Of a stretch of DNA of 64,000 nucleotides, positions 36,990-46,600 are shown piece by piece. Source of the stretch: Saprospiraceae bacterium (GTDB lineage: Bacteria; Bacteroidota; Bacteroidia; Chitinophagales; Saprospiraceae); assembly GCA_020630775.1 (NCBI GenBank), contig JAHDIN010000007.1, positions 17,761 through 81,760 on the forward strand, in the 5' to 3' direction. The position numbers and the translations under genes were made by a program. How positions within the stretch are numbered: the stretch's first letter is position 1; each line of letters opens with the position of its first letter. The notes below the pieces were generated by a model. That model was given only the letters and a program-made list of their open reading frames with translations, had not been told where the DNA came from and searched no databases.

Positions 36990-39518
36990 TTATTGCCCAT
37001 CACACCCTGGACGCGCGTCCCTATCTGTATCCAACTTAATATCCGCTAAACCTACATCTACTCCGTCACCAGCACTGACCATGAATGCTGTATTTATGGC
37101 TTTCATTTGAATACCTAAATCTTTAAAGCAACTTAGACTGATTCTGTAATTTTTCCATTCAGAAGCGGAAACTTTGATATCAACAGTTTCTCCCTTTTTT
37201 GAGAAAGGATCAGACATACCGATTTTTAGAATACAATCAGAACCAGAGAATGATTTAGCCATAAATGACAATTCCATAGCACCTGTTGTTTGTCTGGACA
37301 TGTTATTGGTGCGTTCACTATTGATAAGTAGTACTTCTTTATCATTTTTCGTCCATTTCAATCTTAGGGCATCTTCTTGAGCTTTGTGATCTGTTTTACT
37401 GACAATTAATCCACCTACAGAAGTTGGATAGCTTGCTACTTGCTTATCAAGATCATCACTTTTAAGCATTAGGCTCCAAGGTGCTACCGTAGCGCCCCTC
37501 ATAAAAAATTCTCCTGTAGACTCAACTACTGTTTTATCCAATTTGGTATCTTCTGGTAAAAGATCCATGAAGCTATCGCTCTCATAAGACAAACCATAAC
37601 CTAATTCGAACAGAGGGTTTGATTTAGCGGTAACCGTAGGATAAGACGGCCACGAAAAAGACAATCGACCGGTAAAATCAAAAGAAGCATCTCTTTGAAA
37701 AAGCAAATCTGAAATGCCGCCACCTTCACTTCCTGGCAACCACGCTGCAACGAAAGCATCTGATTGGTTAATTTCAGGATTACACCACATAGGTCGGCCA
37801 GATAAAAAGACAGATACCACCGGTATCCCTTGTGATTTAAATCTAGACAGCACTTTAGAATCAATCCCTCTTGTTGTAAAATCTAAATTTCTTCGGTCAC
37901 CTTGAAACTCCGCATAAGGATCTTCACCATAAACGGCAATTACGACATCTGCTTTCTCTTCAGATCCACCATCAGGAGAGAATATAAGTGTTCCGCCAGC
38001 CTCAGAGATGGCCTCTTTTATGCCAGACAAAATGGAAGCGCCATTGGGAAATTCGTCATTTTTATGTCCCACACCTTGCCAAGAGAGTGTCCATCCCCCG
38101 CACGCCTTAGAAATACTATTTGCATCACCAATAACCATTATTTTCTTAGAAGCATCTAGAGGGAGTAATTGATTGTTATTTTTTAGTAATACCATTGATT
38201 CTCTTACTGCTTGTCTTGCTATCTCTCTATTTTTAGGCAGACCTAATAATTGCTCGTTACCAGCATTAGTTCGAGTACTTGGTGGACCTTTTTCAAATAA
38301 CCCTGAAGCTATCTTTACCCTTAGAATTCTTCTCACCGCTTCATCCAAACGAGACATTGGAATTTTACCGCTTTTAACATGTTTGAGCGTACTTTTATAT
38401 AAGCCTTTCCAGCTATCTGGTGCCATATACATGTCTAATCCAGCAAGCAAGGATTGCGGACAATCTGTATTGGTACATCCAGGTACTTGGCCATGACCAT
38501 TCCAGTCACCTACGACAAAACCGTTAAAACCTAATTGTTTTTTAAGCACATCAGTTAACAAGGCTTTATCGCCGTGCAATTTTCTTCCTTGCCAACTAGA
38601 GAAAGAAGCCATCACAGTCATGACACCTGCAGGTATGGCGCTGTAATAACCAACAGCATGCTTATCAATCAATTCTTTTTCAGTTATCAATGCATCCCCT
38701 TGATCAACACCTTTATTTGTAGCACCATCAGCCAAAAAATGCTTAGCACAAGAGATCACTCTTCCGTCTCCCATAAATGATGGATCATCAGTGCGTCCCT
38801 GCAAGCCAATAACGATATCGTCACCATAAGATTGAACAATAGCACCATCCTCGGAAAACCCTTCATAGCTTCTACCCCATCGATGATCTTGAGGCACAGC
38901 TAATGTCGGCGCAAAAGTCCAATCATGTCCAGATACAGTTAACTCTAAAGCTGTAATTGCAGCAATCTTTTCCATGAGTGCTTCATTACGCATCGCACCT
39001 AATCCTATGTTGTGTGGAAACACGATAGCGCCACTCAAATTAGCATGCCCATGAACAGCATCTATACCCCATATACATGGAATAGCAATCTCAACACCTT
39101 CAGTATCAACTGATGCATTAAAATAAGCATCTGCCATTTCCAACCACGCTTTTGTATTGGCGTATGGTAAAGGTCCTGGTGCAGAATTACCGCCGCTTAG
39201 AACCGAACCCAAACGATATTTTTTGACATCTTCAGGAGTTAATGACCCTGAATCGCCTTGTATGACTTGCCCCACTTTTTGTTCTAAAGTCAGCTTTGAG
39301 AGTATGTCATCAATTTGAGCTTCGACTTCAGGTACTATTGTTAAGGATTCAAGCTTTGGCCAGTTCTCAGGATTGATTACCTCAGATGTTTGATCGAGGT
39401 TATTGTTATTAATTTCTTGAGAAGAAGATTTATTCTGACTAGAACATGATATTGAAAAAAATACACATAAAACAGATAAGCTAATCGTAAACGTTATCGA
39501 TTGGAATTTAGAGTTCAT
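36990..39518 (-). CDS. GH3 family beta-glucosidase-like lipoprotein
   Basis: Lipobox SISCSSQ; LTLEQKVGQVIQGD, PCIWGIDAVHGH, HFLADGATNKGVDQG, FVVGDWNGHGQ (nucleophile region), ELGYGLSY; C-term CBM-like domain. Confidence 0.92.
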   Translation of the reverse strand: MNSKFQSITFTISLSVLCVFFSISCSSQNKSSSQEINNNNLDQTSEVINPENWPKLESLTIVPEVEAQIDDILSKLTLEQKVGQVIQGDSGSLTPEDVKKYRLGSVLSGGNSAPGPLPYANTKAWLEMADAYFNASVDTEGVEIAIPCIWGIDAVHGHANLSGAIVFPHNIGLGAMRNEALMEKIAAITALELTVSGHDWTFAPTLAVPQDHRWGRSYEGFSEDGAIVQSYGDDIVIGLQGRTDDPSFMGDGRVISCAKHFLADGATNKGVDQGDALITEKELIDKHAVGYYSAIPAGVMTVMASFSSWQGRKLHGDKALLTDVLKKQLGFNGFVVGDWNGHGQVPGCTNTDCPQSLLAGLDMYMAPDSWKGLYKSTLKHVKSGKIPMSRLDEAVRRILRVKIASGLFEKGPPSTRTNAGNEQLLGLPKNREIARQAVRESMVLLKNNNQLLPLDASKKIMVIGDANSISKACGGWTLSWQGVGHKNDEFPNGASILSGIKEAISEAGGTLIFSPDGGSEEKADVVIAVYGEDPYAEFQGDRRNLDFTTRGIDSKVLSRFKSQGIPVVSVFLSGRPMWCNPEINQSDAFVAAWLPGSEGGGISDLLFQRDASFDFTGRLSFSWPSYPTVTAKSNPLFELGYGLSYESDSFMDLLPEDTKLDKTVVESTGEFFMRGATVAPWSLMLKSDDLDKQVASYPTSVGGLIVSKTDHKAQEDALRLKWTKNDKEVLLINSERTNNMSRQTTGAMELSFMAKSFSGSDCILKIGMSDPFSKKGETVDIKVSASEWKNYRISLSCFKDLGIQMKAINTAFMVSAGDGVDVGLADIKLDTDRDARPGCDGQ

Positions 39519-39602
39519 AACATGTAATTTGGAGATTGAAAGACGCTTTGCAGTTGACATCAATGACATGCTTTGCAAAATAAACAAATTTAAAGCACTG
39601 GT

Positions 39603-39683
39603 CTAATTTAAAGCTACCTGTCCAAATAAGAATGCTGCAGCAAGATGGACTACAATATTAAGAATGGTGAATAAATGACCCAT
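39603..39683 (-). CDS. Putative 26-aa hydrophobic microprotein (MGHLFTILNIVVHLAAAFLFGQVALN)
   Basis: ATG-to-TAG frame between the GT2 and GH3 genes; one predicted TM helix; below the ORF-track cutoff. Confidence 0.3.
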   Translation of the reverse strand: MGHLFTILNIVVHLAAAFLFGQVALN

Positions 39684-39704
39684 TGTTTGTTATTTATTAT
39701 GTAA

Positions 39705-40916
39705 TTATATTAAGTTTTTATACACTTGAAGAGGATCAAAAGTGAAACGTCTATCTCTTTCTCTTAATGCTTTAAGATACTCAATATGGCTTTCGTAAGC
39801 ACCTAGGTCCAAATCTGCGTGAACGGCTTTTAGACATTGACTAATAGGCATATCCATAAGGCCATTATCTCTAAGGAAGTGAAGCAGTTTCATTAAACTG
39901 AAAGCATTAAAAGTGCCGAAGAAATTCTTATACCTTGTGAATGGATCTTTCCCGAGATGTCCTCCCCAGTTACTCTTAAAAAGATCTGACATAAACGTGT
40001 TAATGAGGCCATTTTGAGCCACTTTTTGAGGTAATATGTCTCTATCTTCAATAATTGCTTTAAGATTTTTCTTCAACCATAACTTTAACAAACGAAAACT
40101 TTGAGGATTATAAGAGCAATAAGCCTCTGATTTGCCCGTACGAAGCATTATGGCTCTTCCGGTACCGAATGGTACCCTATCTGAAATTCTTGCACTAGGA
40201 TAAACTATCGCACTCGAAATATCTTCTATGTTCATCGTTTTTGCATATTTATGCATAAAATAAAAGTCTTCGCCCGCTTGTTTTTTGGTCATGCCCCCCT
40301 CTTTAGCATATGCCCAAGCACGGACTACCATCGCAGATCCTACAGTCTGAAAAGCAAATGGCAGCCCTATCCAACGCTGCATGTTTATGAAATATCGAAG
40401 ATGCAATTCGTAATCAATAATCGGATGTGATACATCAGGCCAACGGTGCTCAAATTCAATAGAAGCTGCTTCTTTCGTAGATCCACGCATCGCCATATCG
40501 ATAGCATGTATATAATTTTCAGACACTGTAGTATCAGCATCCAAATTGACAATCAATCCATTATAATTTAGACTATTGAACCATTTCAAAGCCATGTCCA
40601 TGAGCAGCTTTCTTGCATGACCAACACCGGATTTCTCTTCTTGAAATTCATGGTAATAAGTATAAATCGAAAAGCAGTTTCGCTTATATCTATTCGTACC
40701 TGCTTCTAAATCTGCCACCAATTTTTGAGAGGCCTGCTTTACCTCATCTTTATCCGTTTTATGGACATTTACAAGTATGCACAAGGCATAATGTATACCA
40801 TTGGTCGATTGATTACACAACGACCGAATCATTAGTTCAATATCTGCGAATGCCTCTTTATATGCAGGGACGACTATGACAAGCTCAGGCCTAAAGCCGT
40901 CTTTAGGATAGCCCAA
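39705..40916 (-). CDS. Family 2-like glycosyltransferase
   Basis: ELVIVVPAYKEAFADIELMIRSL, GLIVNLDADTTVSENY, GGMTKKQAGEDFYFMHKYA. Confidence 0.82.
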   Translation of the reverse strand: MGYPKDGFRPELVIVVPAYKEAFADIELMIRSLCNQSTNGIHYALCILVNVHKTDKDEVKQASQKLVADLEAGTNRYKRNCFSIYTYYHEFQEEKSGVGHARKLLMDMALKWFNSLNYNGLIVNLDADTTVSENYIHAIDMAMRGSTKEAASIEFEHRWPDVSHPIIDYELHLRYFINMQRWIGLPFAFQTVGSAMVVRAWAYAKEGGMTKKQAGEDFYFMHKYAKTMNIEDISSAIVYPSARISDRVPFGTGRAIMLRTGKSEAYCSYNPQSFRLLKLWLKKNLKAIIEDRDILPQKVAQNGLINTFMSDLFKSNWGGHLGKDPFTRYKNFFGTFNAFSLMKLLHFLRDNGLMDMPISQCLKAVHADLDLGAYESHIEYLKALRERDRRFTFDPLQVYKNLI

Positions 40917-40976
40917 AGAATTATCACATCTTTGGCTTAAGTATTTAGCGAGATATTTAATCTTCTTAAGTCTTTA

Positions 40977-41600
40977 ATGAATAAAGAAAAGTGTCCTCAT
41001 ATCATTTTACCTACCAGCTATTGCGCGCCAATAAGCCATTACGCTTTGAAGATACAATTTCCAACCATCACAGAGATACAAGAGCATTTTCAAAAAAGAA
41101 GCTGGCGAAATAAGATGGCTATACTTGCACCTAATGGCATTCAAAACTTAAGTATTCCTTTAGAAAAAGGGAAAACACAAACCCTTATTACAGATGTACA
41201 AATCGCCTATCATGAAGACTGGATTAAAGCACATACAAATGCCATCCGAACCGCCTACTCAAGTGCCCCTTATTTTGAGTATTACATAAATGAGCTCGTT
41301 GAAATACTTCAATCGAGATTTGAGAAACTATTTGATCTAAATGAAATACTCGAGTCATGGTTATCCAAAAAATTAGATATTCACTATGATAAGCTTCACA
41401 CATCTAGTTTTGAAAAGAACTATTCTGCTGAATTCTATGATTTTAGGCGAAAGCCAATCAACTGTCAACTTCCCTATTACCATCAAGTATTTGAGGATAA
41501 GTTTGGTTTTACTCAAGGGCTTTCAATACTAGACTTGTTATTTAATTGTGGTCCTGAGTCGATTATACATCTCAAAAATGCTTTAATTACCTTTGAGTAA
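40977..41600 (+). CDS. WbqC family protein
   Basis: LPTSYCAPISHYA, QKRSWRNKMAILAPNGIQNLSIPLEKGK, AYHEDWIKAHTNAIRTAYSSAPYFEYY, GLSILDLLFNCGPES. Confidence 0.88.
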   Translation: MNKEKCPHIILPTSYCAPISHYALKIQFPTITEIQEHFQKRSWRNKMAILAPNGIQNLSIPLEKGKTQTLITDVQIAYHEDWIKAHTNAIRTAYSSAPYFEYYINELVEILQSRFEKLFDLNEILESWLSKKLDIHYDKLHTSSFEKNYSAEFYDFRRKPINCQLPYYHQVFEDKFGFTQGLSILDLLFNCGPESIIHLKNALITFE

Positions 41601-41620
41601 ATTCTCGTCTAAATAAGAGA

Positions 41621-43357
41621 TTGAACATCATGGATCATTTAATTGAAGAAAAGATTAAGCCATATAGGATACGTCTAGAAGAGACGGTCAATAGCCTTTA
41701 TACTATTACTCAAAAGATCGGGCATCAAGAACTTGAGAAAACAGTAAAAGACATTAAGGACCGCATTGATGATCCCTATATGTTTGTTATAGTTGGAGAA
41801 GTAAAGGCAGGAAAGAGCAGCTTTATCAATGCCCTTTTAGGCGACAAAGAAATATGCAAGGTGGCGCCGTCTCCAATGACAGACACCATACAACAAATCG
41901 TATATGGGGAAAATGAAAATGTGATCAATATCAATCCCTACCTTAAAAGGATCACTCAGCCCGTAGATATTCTAAAAGATATTGCCATTGTAGATACACC
42001 TGGCACCAATACAATCATCGATCACCACCAAGAGATAACAGAAAACTTTATTCCAGCCTCAGATTTAATTGTTTTTGTATTTGAATCTAAGAATCCCTAC
42101 AGACAATCATCATGGGACTTCTTTGACTTTATAAAAGAAGAATGGCGCAAAAAAATAATATTTGTTCTTCAACAAAAGGATTTGGTACAACCAGATGACC
42201 TTAAAGTGAACATCAATGGTGTAAAGGATCATGCTATCAAAAAAGGCATTATGGAGCCTAGGGTATTTCCAGTCTCTGCATTACTAGAATTAAATGGCGA
42301 CAAGGAAAATAGCGGCTATAAAGATATTAGAGCATTCATTTACAATAATATAACAGGAGGCAAAGCACCCTTTTTGAAATTATTAAATAATGCAGATACC
42401 GCCCTCAACATAAATGATAAGATTTATGAAGGTGTGCTCTTAAGGAAAGAACAATACGAAGCGGATTTCAGATTTAGGAAAGATATCAAAGACACACTTG
42501 ATCAACAAGAACAAAAAACAAATCGTCAGGTTTCAGTATTGGTTGAAAATCTATTAGCCAGTTATGATCGTATCACCAATAAAAAGAAAGAAGAACTCAG
42601 AACTGGGATTGGATTTGTCTCGATGGTGCGCAGGTCATTTAAATCAACTTTTAGCGGAGAAAAATCTTCCAAGCAATGGCTCGAATCTATAACTCAGGAA
42701 CTTGAGCAAGATCTCAATCGAGAGTTTAAGAATAAACTACAAGAAGGTGTTATAGATATCGCTGATAGCATTCAGCAAATGGGTAAGCTGATTGATATGA
42801 AAATCAAAAACAGTCAAACCATACTCAAAGAAAACCATGAGATATTCTCTGATATCGCCGAAAGAAGAGCCAATGTATTAAAGGACTTGCAGCAAGCATT
42901 CGAGGGCTTCTTAAAAAAATCGGAAAACTTTTATGATAGCGATCTTTTGGAAAGCGGCCAAAACATCTCTTCTAATTTAGTGACTGGAAGTGGTATTGCC
43001 ATAGTTGGTGTTATCATAAAGTCATTGACTGAAATAGCAATAATCGATATTACAGGTTATATTTTTACTGCCATCGGTTTCCTATTTGCAGGCCTGACAA
43101 TCACTTGGAGCAAATCCAAATTGATTAAGAAGTATGAGTCTGAAGTTCTTAAAGGAAGAGAACGTATCGAAATTGAAGTCACTGAAAAACTAAACAACTA
43201 TACCAATAAAATCAAGAATCGAATTGATGATAACTTTATGAAATTTGATCAGCTTTTAGAAGATGAAAAACAAACTATCGAACATTTAGAAAGTGAGTTC
43301 GAACGTATTCAAAAGTCGATTGGAGAGATAAGGATGGAGGTTGAGCAAATTGGTTAG
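41621..43357 (+). CDS. Dynamin-like/large membrane GTPase
   Basis: P-loop GEVKAGKSSFINALLG, switch/G3 IVDTPGTNT, QQKD (G4-like); C-terminal paired hydrophobic segments and coiled coils. Confidence 0.82.
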   Translation: MNIMDHLIEEKIKPYRIRLEETVNSLYTITQKIGHQELEKTVKDIKDRIDDPYMFVIVGEVKAGKSSFINALLGDKEICKVAPSPMTDTIQQIVYGENENVININPYLKRITQPVDILKDIAIVDTPGTNTIIDHHQEITENFIPASDLIVFVFESKNPYRQSSWDFFDFIKEEWRKKIIFVLQQKDLVQPDDLKVNINGVKDHAIKKGIMEPRVFPVSALLELNGDKENSGYKDIRAFIYNNITGGKAPFLKLLNNADTALNINDKIYEGVLLRKEQYEADFRFRKDIKDTLDQQEQKTNRQVSVLVENLLASYDRITNKKKEELRTGIGFVSMVRRSFKSTFSGEKSSKQWLESITQELEQDLNREFKNKLQEGVIDIADSIQQMGKLIDMKIKNSQTILKENHEIFSDIAERRANVLKDLQQAFEGFLKKSENFYDSDLLESGQNISSNLVTGSGIAIVGVIIKSLTEIAIIDITGYIFTAIGFLFAGLTITWSKSKLIKKYESEVLKGRERIEIEVTEKLNNYTNKIKNRIDDNFMKFDQLLEDEKQTIEHLESEFERIQKSIGEIRMEVEQIG

Positions 43358-43431
43358 TTGGTTGAATGGTCAAGTAGTTAAGTAGTTGAGTAGTCAAGTA
43401 GTGAAGTAGTTAAGTAGTTAAGTAGTTAAGT
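43350..43431 (+). repeat. 8-bp tandem repeat AGTAGTTA
   Basis: tcaagtagttaagtagttgagtagtcaagtagtgaagtagttaagtagttaagtagttaag. Confidence 0.95.
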
Positions 43432-43474
43432 CGCAGATTCCGACTGTAACGTCGGATAGTTTAAGTTAACCAAT

Positions 43475-43553
43475 CTAAAGACCAAAGACTAAAGACCAAA
43501 GACTAAAGACCAATAGCCAATAGCCAATAGCCAATAGCCAATAGCCAATAGCA
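43475..43553 (-). repeat. 7-bp tandem repeat AAAGACC/AATAGCC (minus-strand sense GGTCTTT/GGCTATT)
   Basis: About 11 units read directly. Confidence 0.96.
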
Positions 43554-43598
43554 AAAAAAAGGCATTACCATGTACCCTACTCCCTAAACCATAATCCA

Positions 43599-43635
43599 CA
43601 AAAAAAAGCCCCAACTTACGCTGAGGCTTCATTTA
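43599..43635 (-). terminator. Putative intrinsic terminator of the 1529-aa protein gene
   Basis: AAAAAAAGCCcCA...TGaGGCTT stem with flanking A/T runs. Confidence 0.65.
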
Positions 43636-43655
43636 TTTAAGATTGATATTTATTA

Positions 43656-46600
43656 TTATCTAGCATCTTTGTAGAACTTCTGAATCTTTTGTGATCCTTC
43701 AGAAATTATTCTGACGTAGTAGAATCCAGATGTGTACTTGTTCAAATCAACTTGATATGTTTCTTGGTTGATTGTAAACGAGTCAGCTAAACGGCCTACT
43801 CTATCGAAGATATATACTTTAGTTCCTTCCATTGGCTTCTTGTTCAATTCAAGAACCATGAAGTCTTCTGCTGGATTCGGCTTGATAATGAAATCCAATT
43901 CAGCTTGTAATTCTGACTCTTCTTCTTCATTGATACCGTTTTCAGGATCTTCTTCCTCTACGATACTTGATCCGCAATCTCCACCACCAGAAGTACATGT
44001 AGAATTGACCATAATTTCATCAACATCCCAAGCTGCAACAGCCGCACCATTTCCAACTAGGCAATATCCTAATAGTTCGAAAGTAAACACAGAAGTGCTT
44101 GTTACAGAAAAGTCTGCATTTCCACTAAAGTCAAATGTTTGCAATGTATAATCGTTTGTTGTTGCTAAACCAACTTGCTTGAAGATTTCAACACCATCCT
44201 TTAAAACTCTTACACCATAATTAGTTGGGTAGTTATTTGGACCTGAAGGACCATTAATCCATTGGTATGTCGGAGGTGCCGCTTCAAAGAATGATAATCC
44301 AGAAATATTACCTGTACCAGCTGAACCTGGAACAACTTGGATATCAAATCTAATTGCTAAATCGCTATCATCTTCAAAGTCACAATTATCTAGAGAACTA
44401 ACACACATAGCTACAGAGCCATTAGCTCCAGTAGTACAAGAGTGCATATTCGTTTGAGGATCTCTTCTATATAAGTGATCACCAACTACTGATAATTGAC
44501 TACATGCAGGATCATTTTCTACTGTAGCCGTAAACTCTGAATAATCTTTATTAGAATCATCTGAAGTGTCTGAATAACATCCTTCCATATCAAATGTCAA
44601 TTTAGAAGTAGTAGTTACAGGATTTGAAGCTTCTTCTCTAATGACTGTAATTGGATTAGACAAGTCAAAACATCCTTGTAAATCACCTGCATTATTTCCT
44701 ACTGCTATTCCAGTTACATCTGAAGCATAACATATTCTCCAAACTAAACAAGTACCTGTACCTGCTCCTGTAAAGCTAAATGGAGGACCTGCTGGCAATG
44801 CTAAAATATTAGCATTTTCATCAGTGATCACCCATCCTTTATTGCCACCTGTAGAACCACCAGTAACTGAAACATCTACTGTGTCATTTGGATCGTCTAA
44901 GCAAATTGTTACTTCAGTTTCTCCATTAGAATCTATTGTTCCAGCATCTGTCATAATTCTATTAACAGTAATAGGATTTGAAAGAGAGAAACATCCTTGT
45001 AAGTTGGCTGCATTTGCGCCTACTGAAGCTCCTTGAATATCGCCTTCGAAAGATAAATTCCAAATCAAGCAAGTACCTAATCCAGCACCATCGAAATCGA
45101 AAGGTGGGCTTGAAGGTAATTCTAAAATGTTAGCATTTTCATCAGTGATGACCCAAGCATTATTAGATCCAGTATTATTATTTAAAATAACATTTACCAA
45201 ATCCGGTGTACCATCTCCAACACAAACAGTTACTTCAGTAGTATTGTCTGTCGTTGATAAAACACCACCATTTACATTGTCTTTTGTAACTGTTATAGGG
45301 TTTGATAAAGCAAAGCAACCCGTTAAGTTAGAAGCATTATTTCCAATAGTAAGGCCACTTACTTGTGTACCACTTAAATACCAAACAACACATGTCGATC
45401 CAGGTGTACCTGTAAGAGTAAATGGAGGACCAGCTGGAAAATCTAAAATCGTTCCATTCTCATCTGTAATTATCCATCTTCCTGCTGAAGCATTAGTTAC
45501 TGAAAATTCTAAAGGATCAGAAGCACCGCCGTCTACGCAAATTGAGAAGCTATCTCCATTAGGTGAACTTATCGTCGGTGTTGTAACATTGCTCACATTT
45601 ACCGCTACTGAATTTGAAAGATCAAAACAGTCTCCACTTAAATCTGCTGCATTAGCACCAACTGCTGCACCATTTAACATGCCATTGAAAGACAAATTCC
45701 AAATTCTGTATGTGCCAGTGGCATAACTTGAGAAATCAAAAGGAGGACCTGCTGGTAAATCTAAAATATTACCTGCTTCATCCGTAATTACCCAAGCCGC
45801 ATTATCACCAAATTGATTATTTAATACAACATTTACAGGATCTACTCCAGAACCTTCATTACATAAGGTAGTAGAAGTTAAATTTCCATCTAATGAGAGC
45901 ACACCTCCATCAGCAATAGACTTATTAACTGTTATCGGATTTGAAAGATCAAAACAACCTTCAAACTGAGATACGTTATTGCCTACTGCTAATCCAGTAA
46001 AGAAGTTATCATATGCTAAATGCCATATCTGGCAAGTTTGTGCATTACCAGTAATTTCGATATTGATTGGCGGAGGACCAGGAAGTCCAATTATGTTACC
46101 ATTTAAGTCTGTAATCACCCATCTGAAAACAGTACCGTCTTCACCAGAAACACTTACATCGATACCATCAGTAACAGATCCTTGCACGCATACATCTATT
46201 GTATTGCCTTGTGGCGAACTGATTGTACCTCCATCCGCTGCTCCTTTTAGGATAACGATTGGATTAGATAAACCATCACAAGCACCTGTTAATTGATCTA
46301 CATTAGTGCCTACTGTAACACCTGAAGACATACCATCAAAGCTATATGCGTATAGCGTATATCTGCCTCTATCAAAACTACTAAAGTCGAAATTTGGACC
46401 TTGTAAAAACTGTGTAACATTTCCATCAGCATCAGCTAAGAAATATTCAACATTAGCACCTACGTTATTATTTAAAACAGTTTCTATAATTCCAGTGCTT
46501 CCATCTCCTTCACAAATGTTGACAAAAGTCATATTGTTCGTAGAGAAAACACCTCCCGTAGTTGCTACACGTTCAACCGTTATTGGATTAGATAATCCAA

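Noticed and set aside
43475-43553. Possible CRISPR array (7-bp units)
   Set aside because: Units are 7 bp without spacers; simple tandem repeat, and no cas genes in the window.
45127-45726. 199-aa ORF on + (and 46948-47619, 44824-45036, 45979-46296, 46306-46617)
   Set aside because: Antisense to the 1529-aa repeat protein; arises from repeat codon structure and recurs with repeat periodicity.
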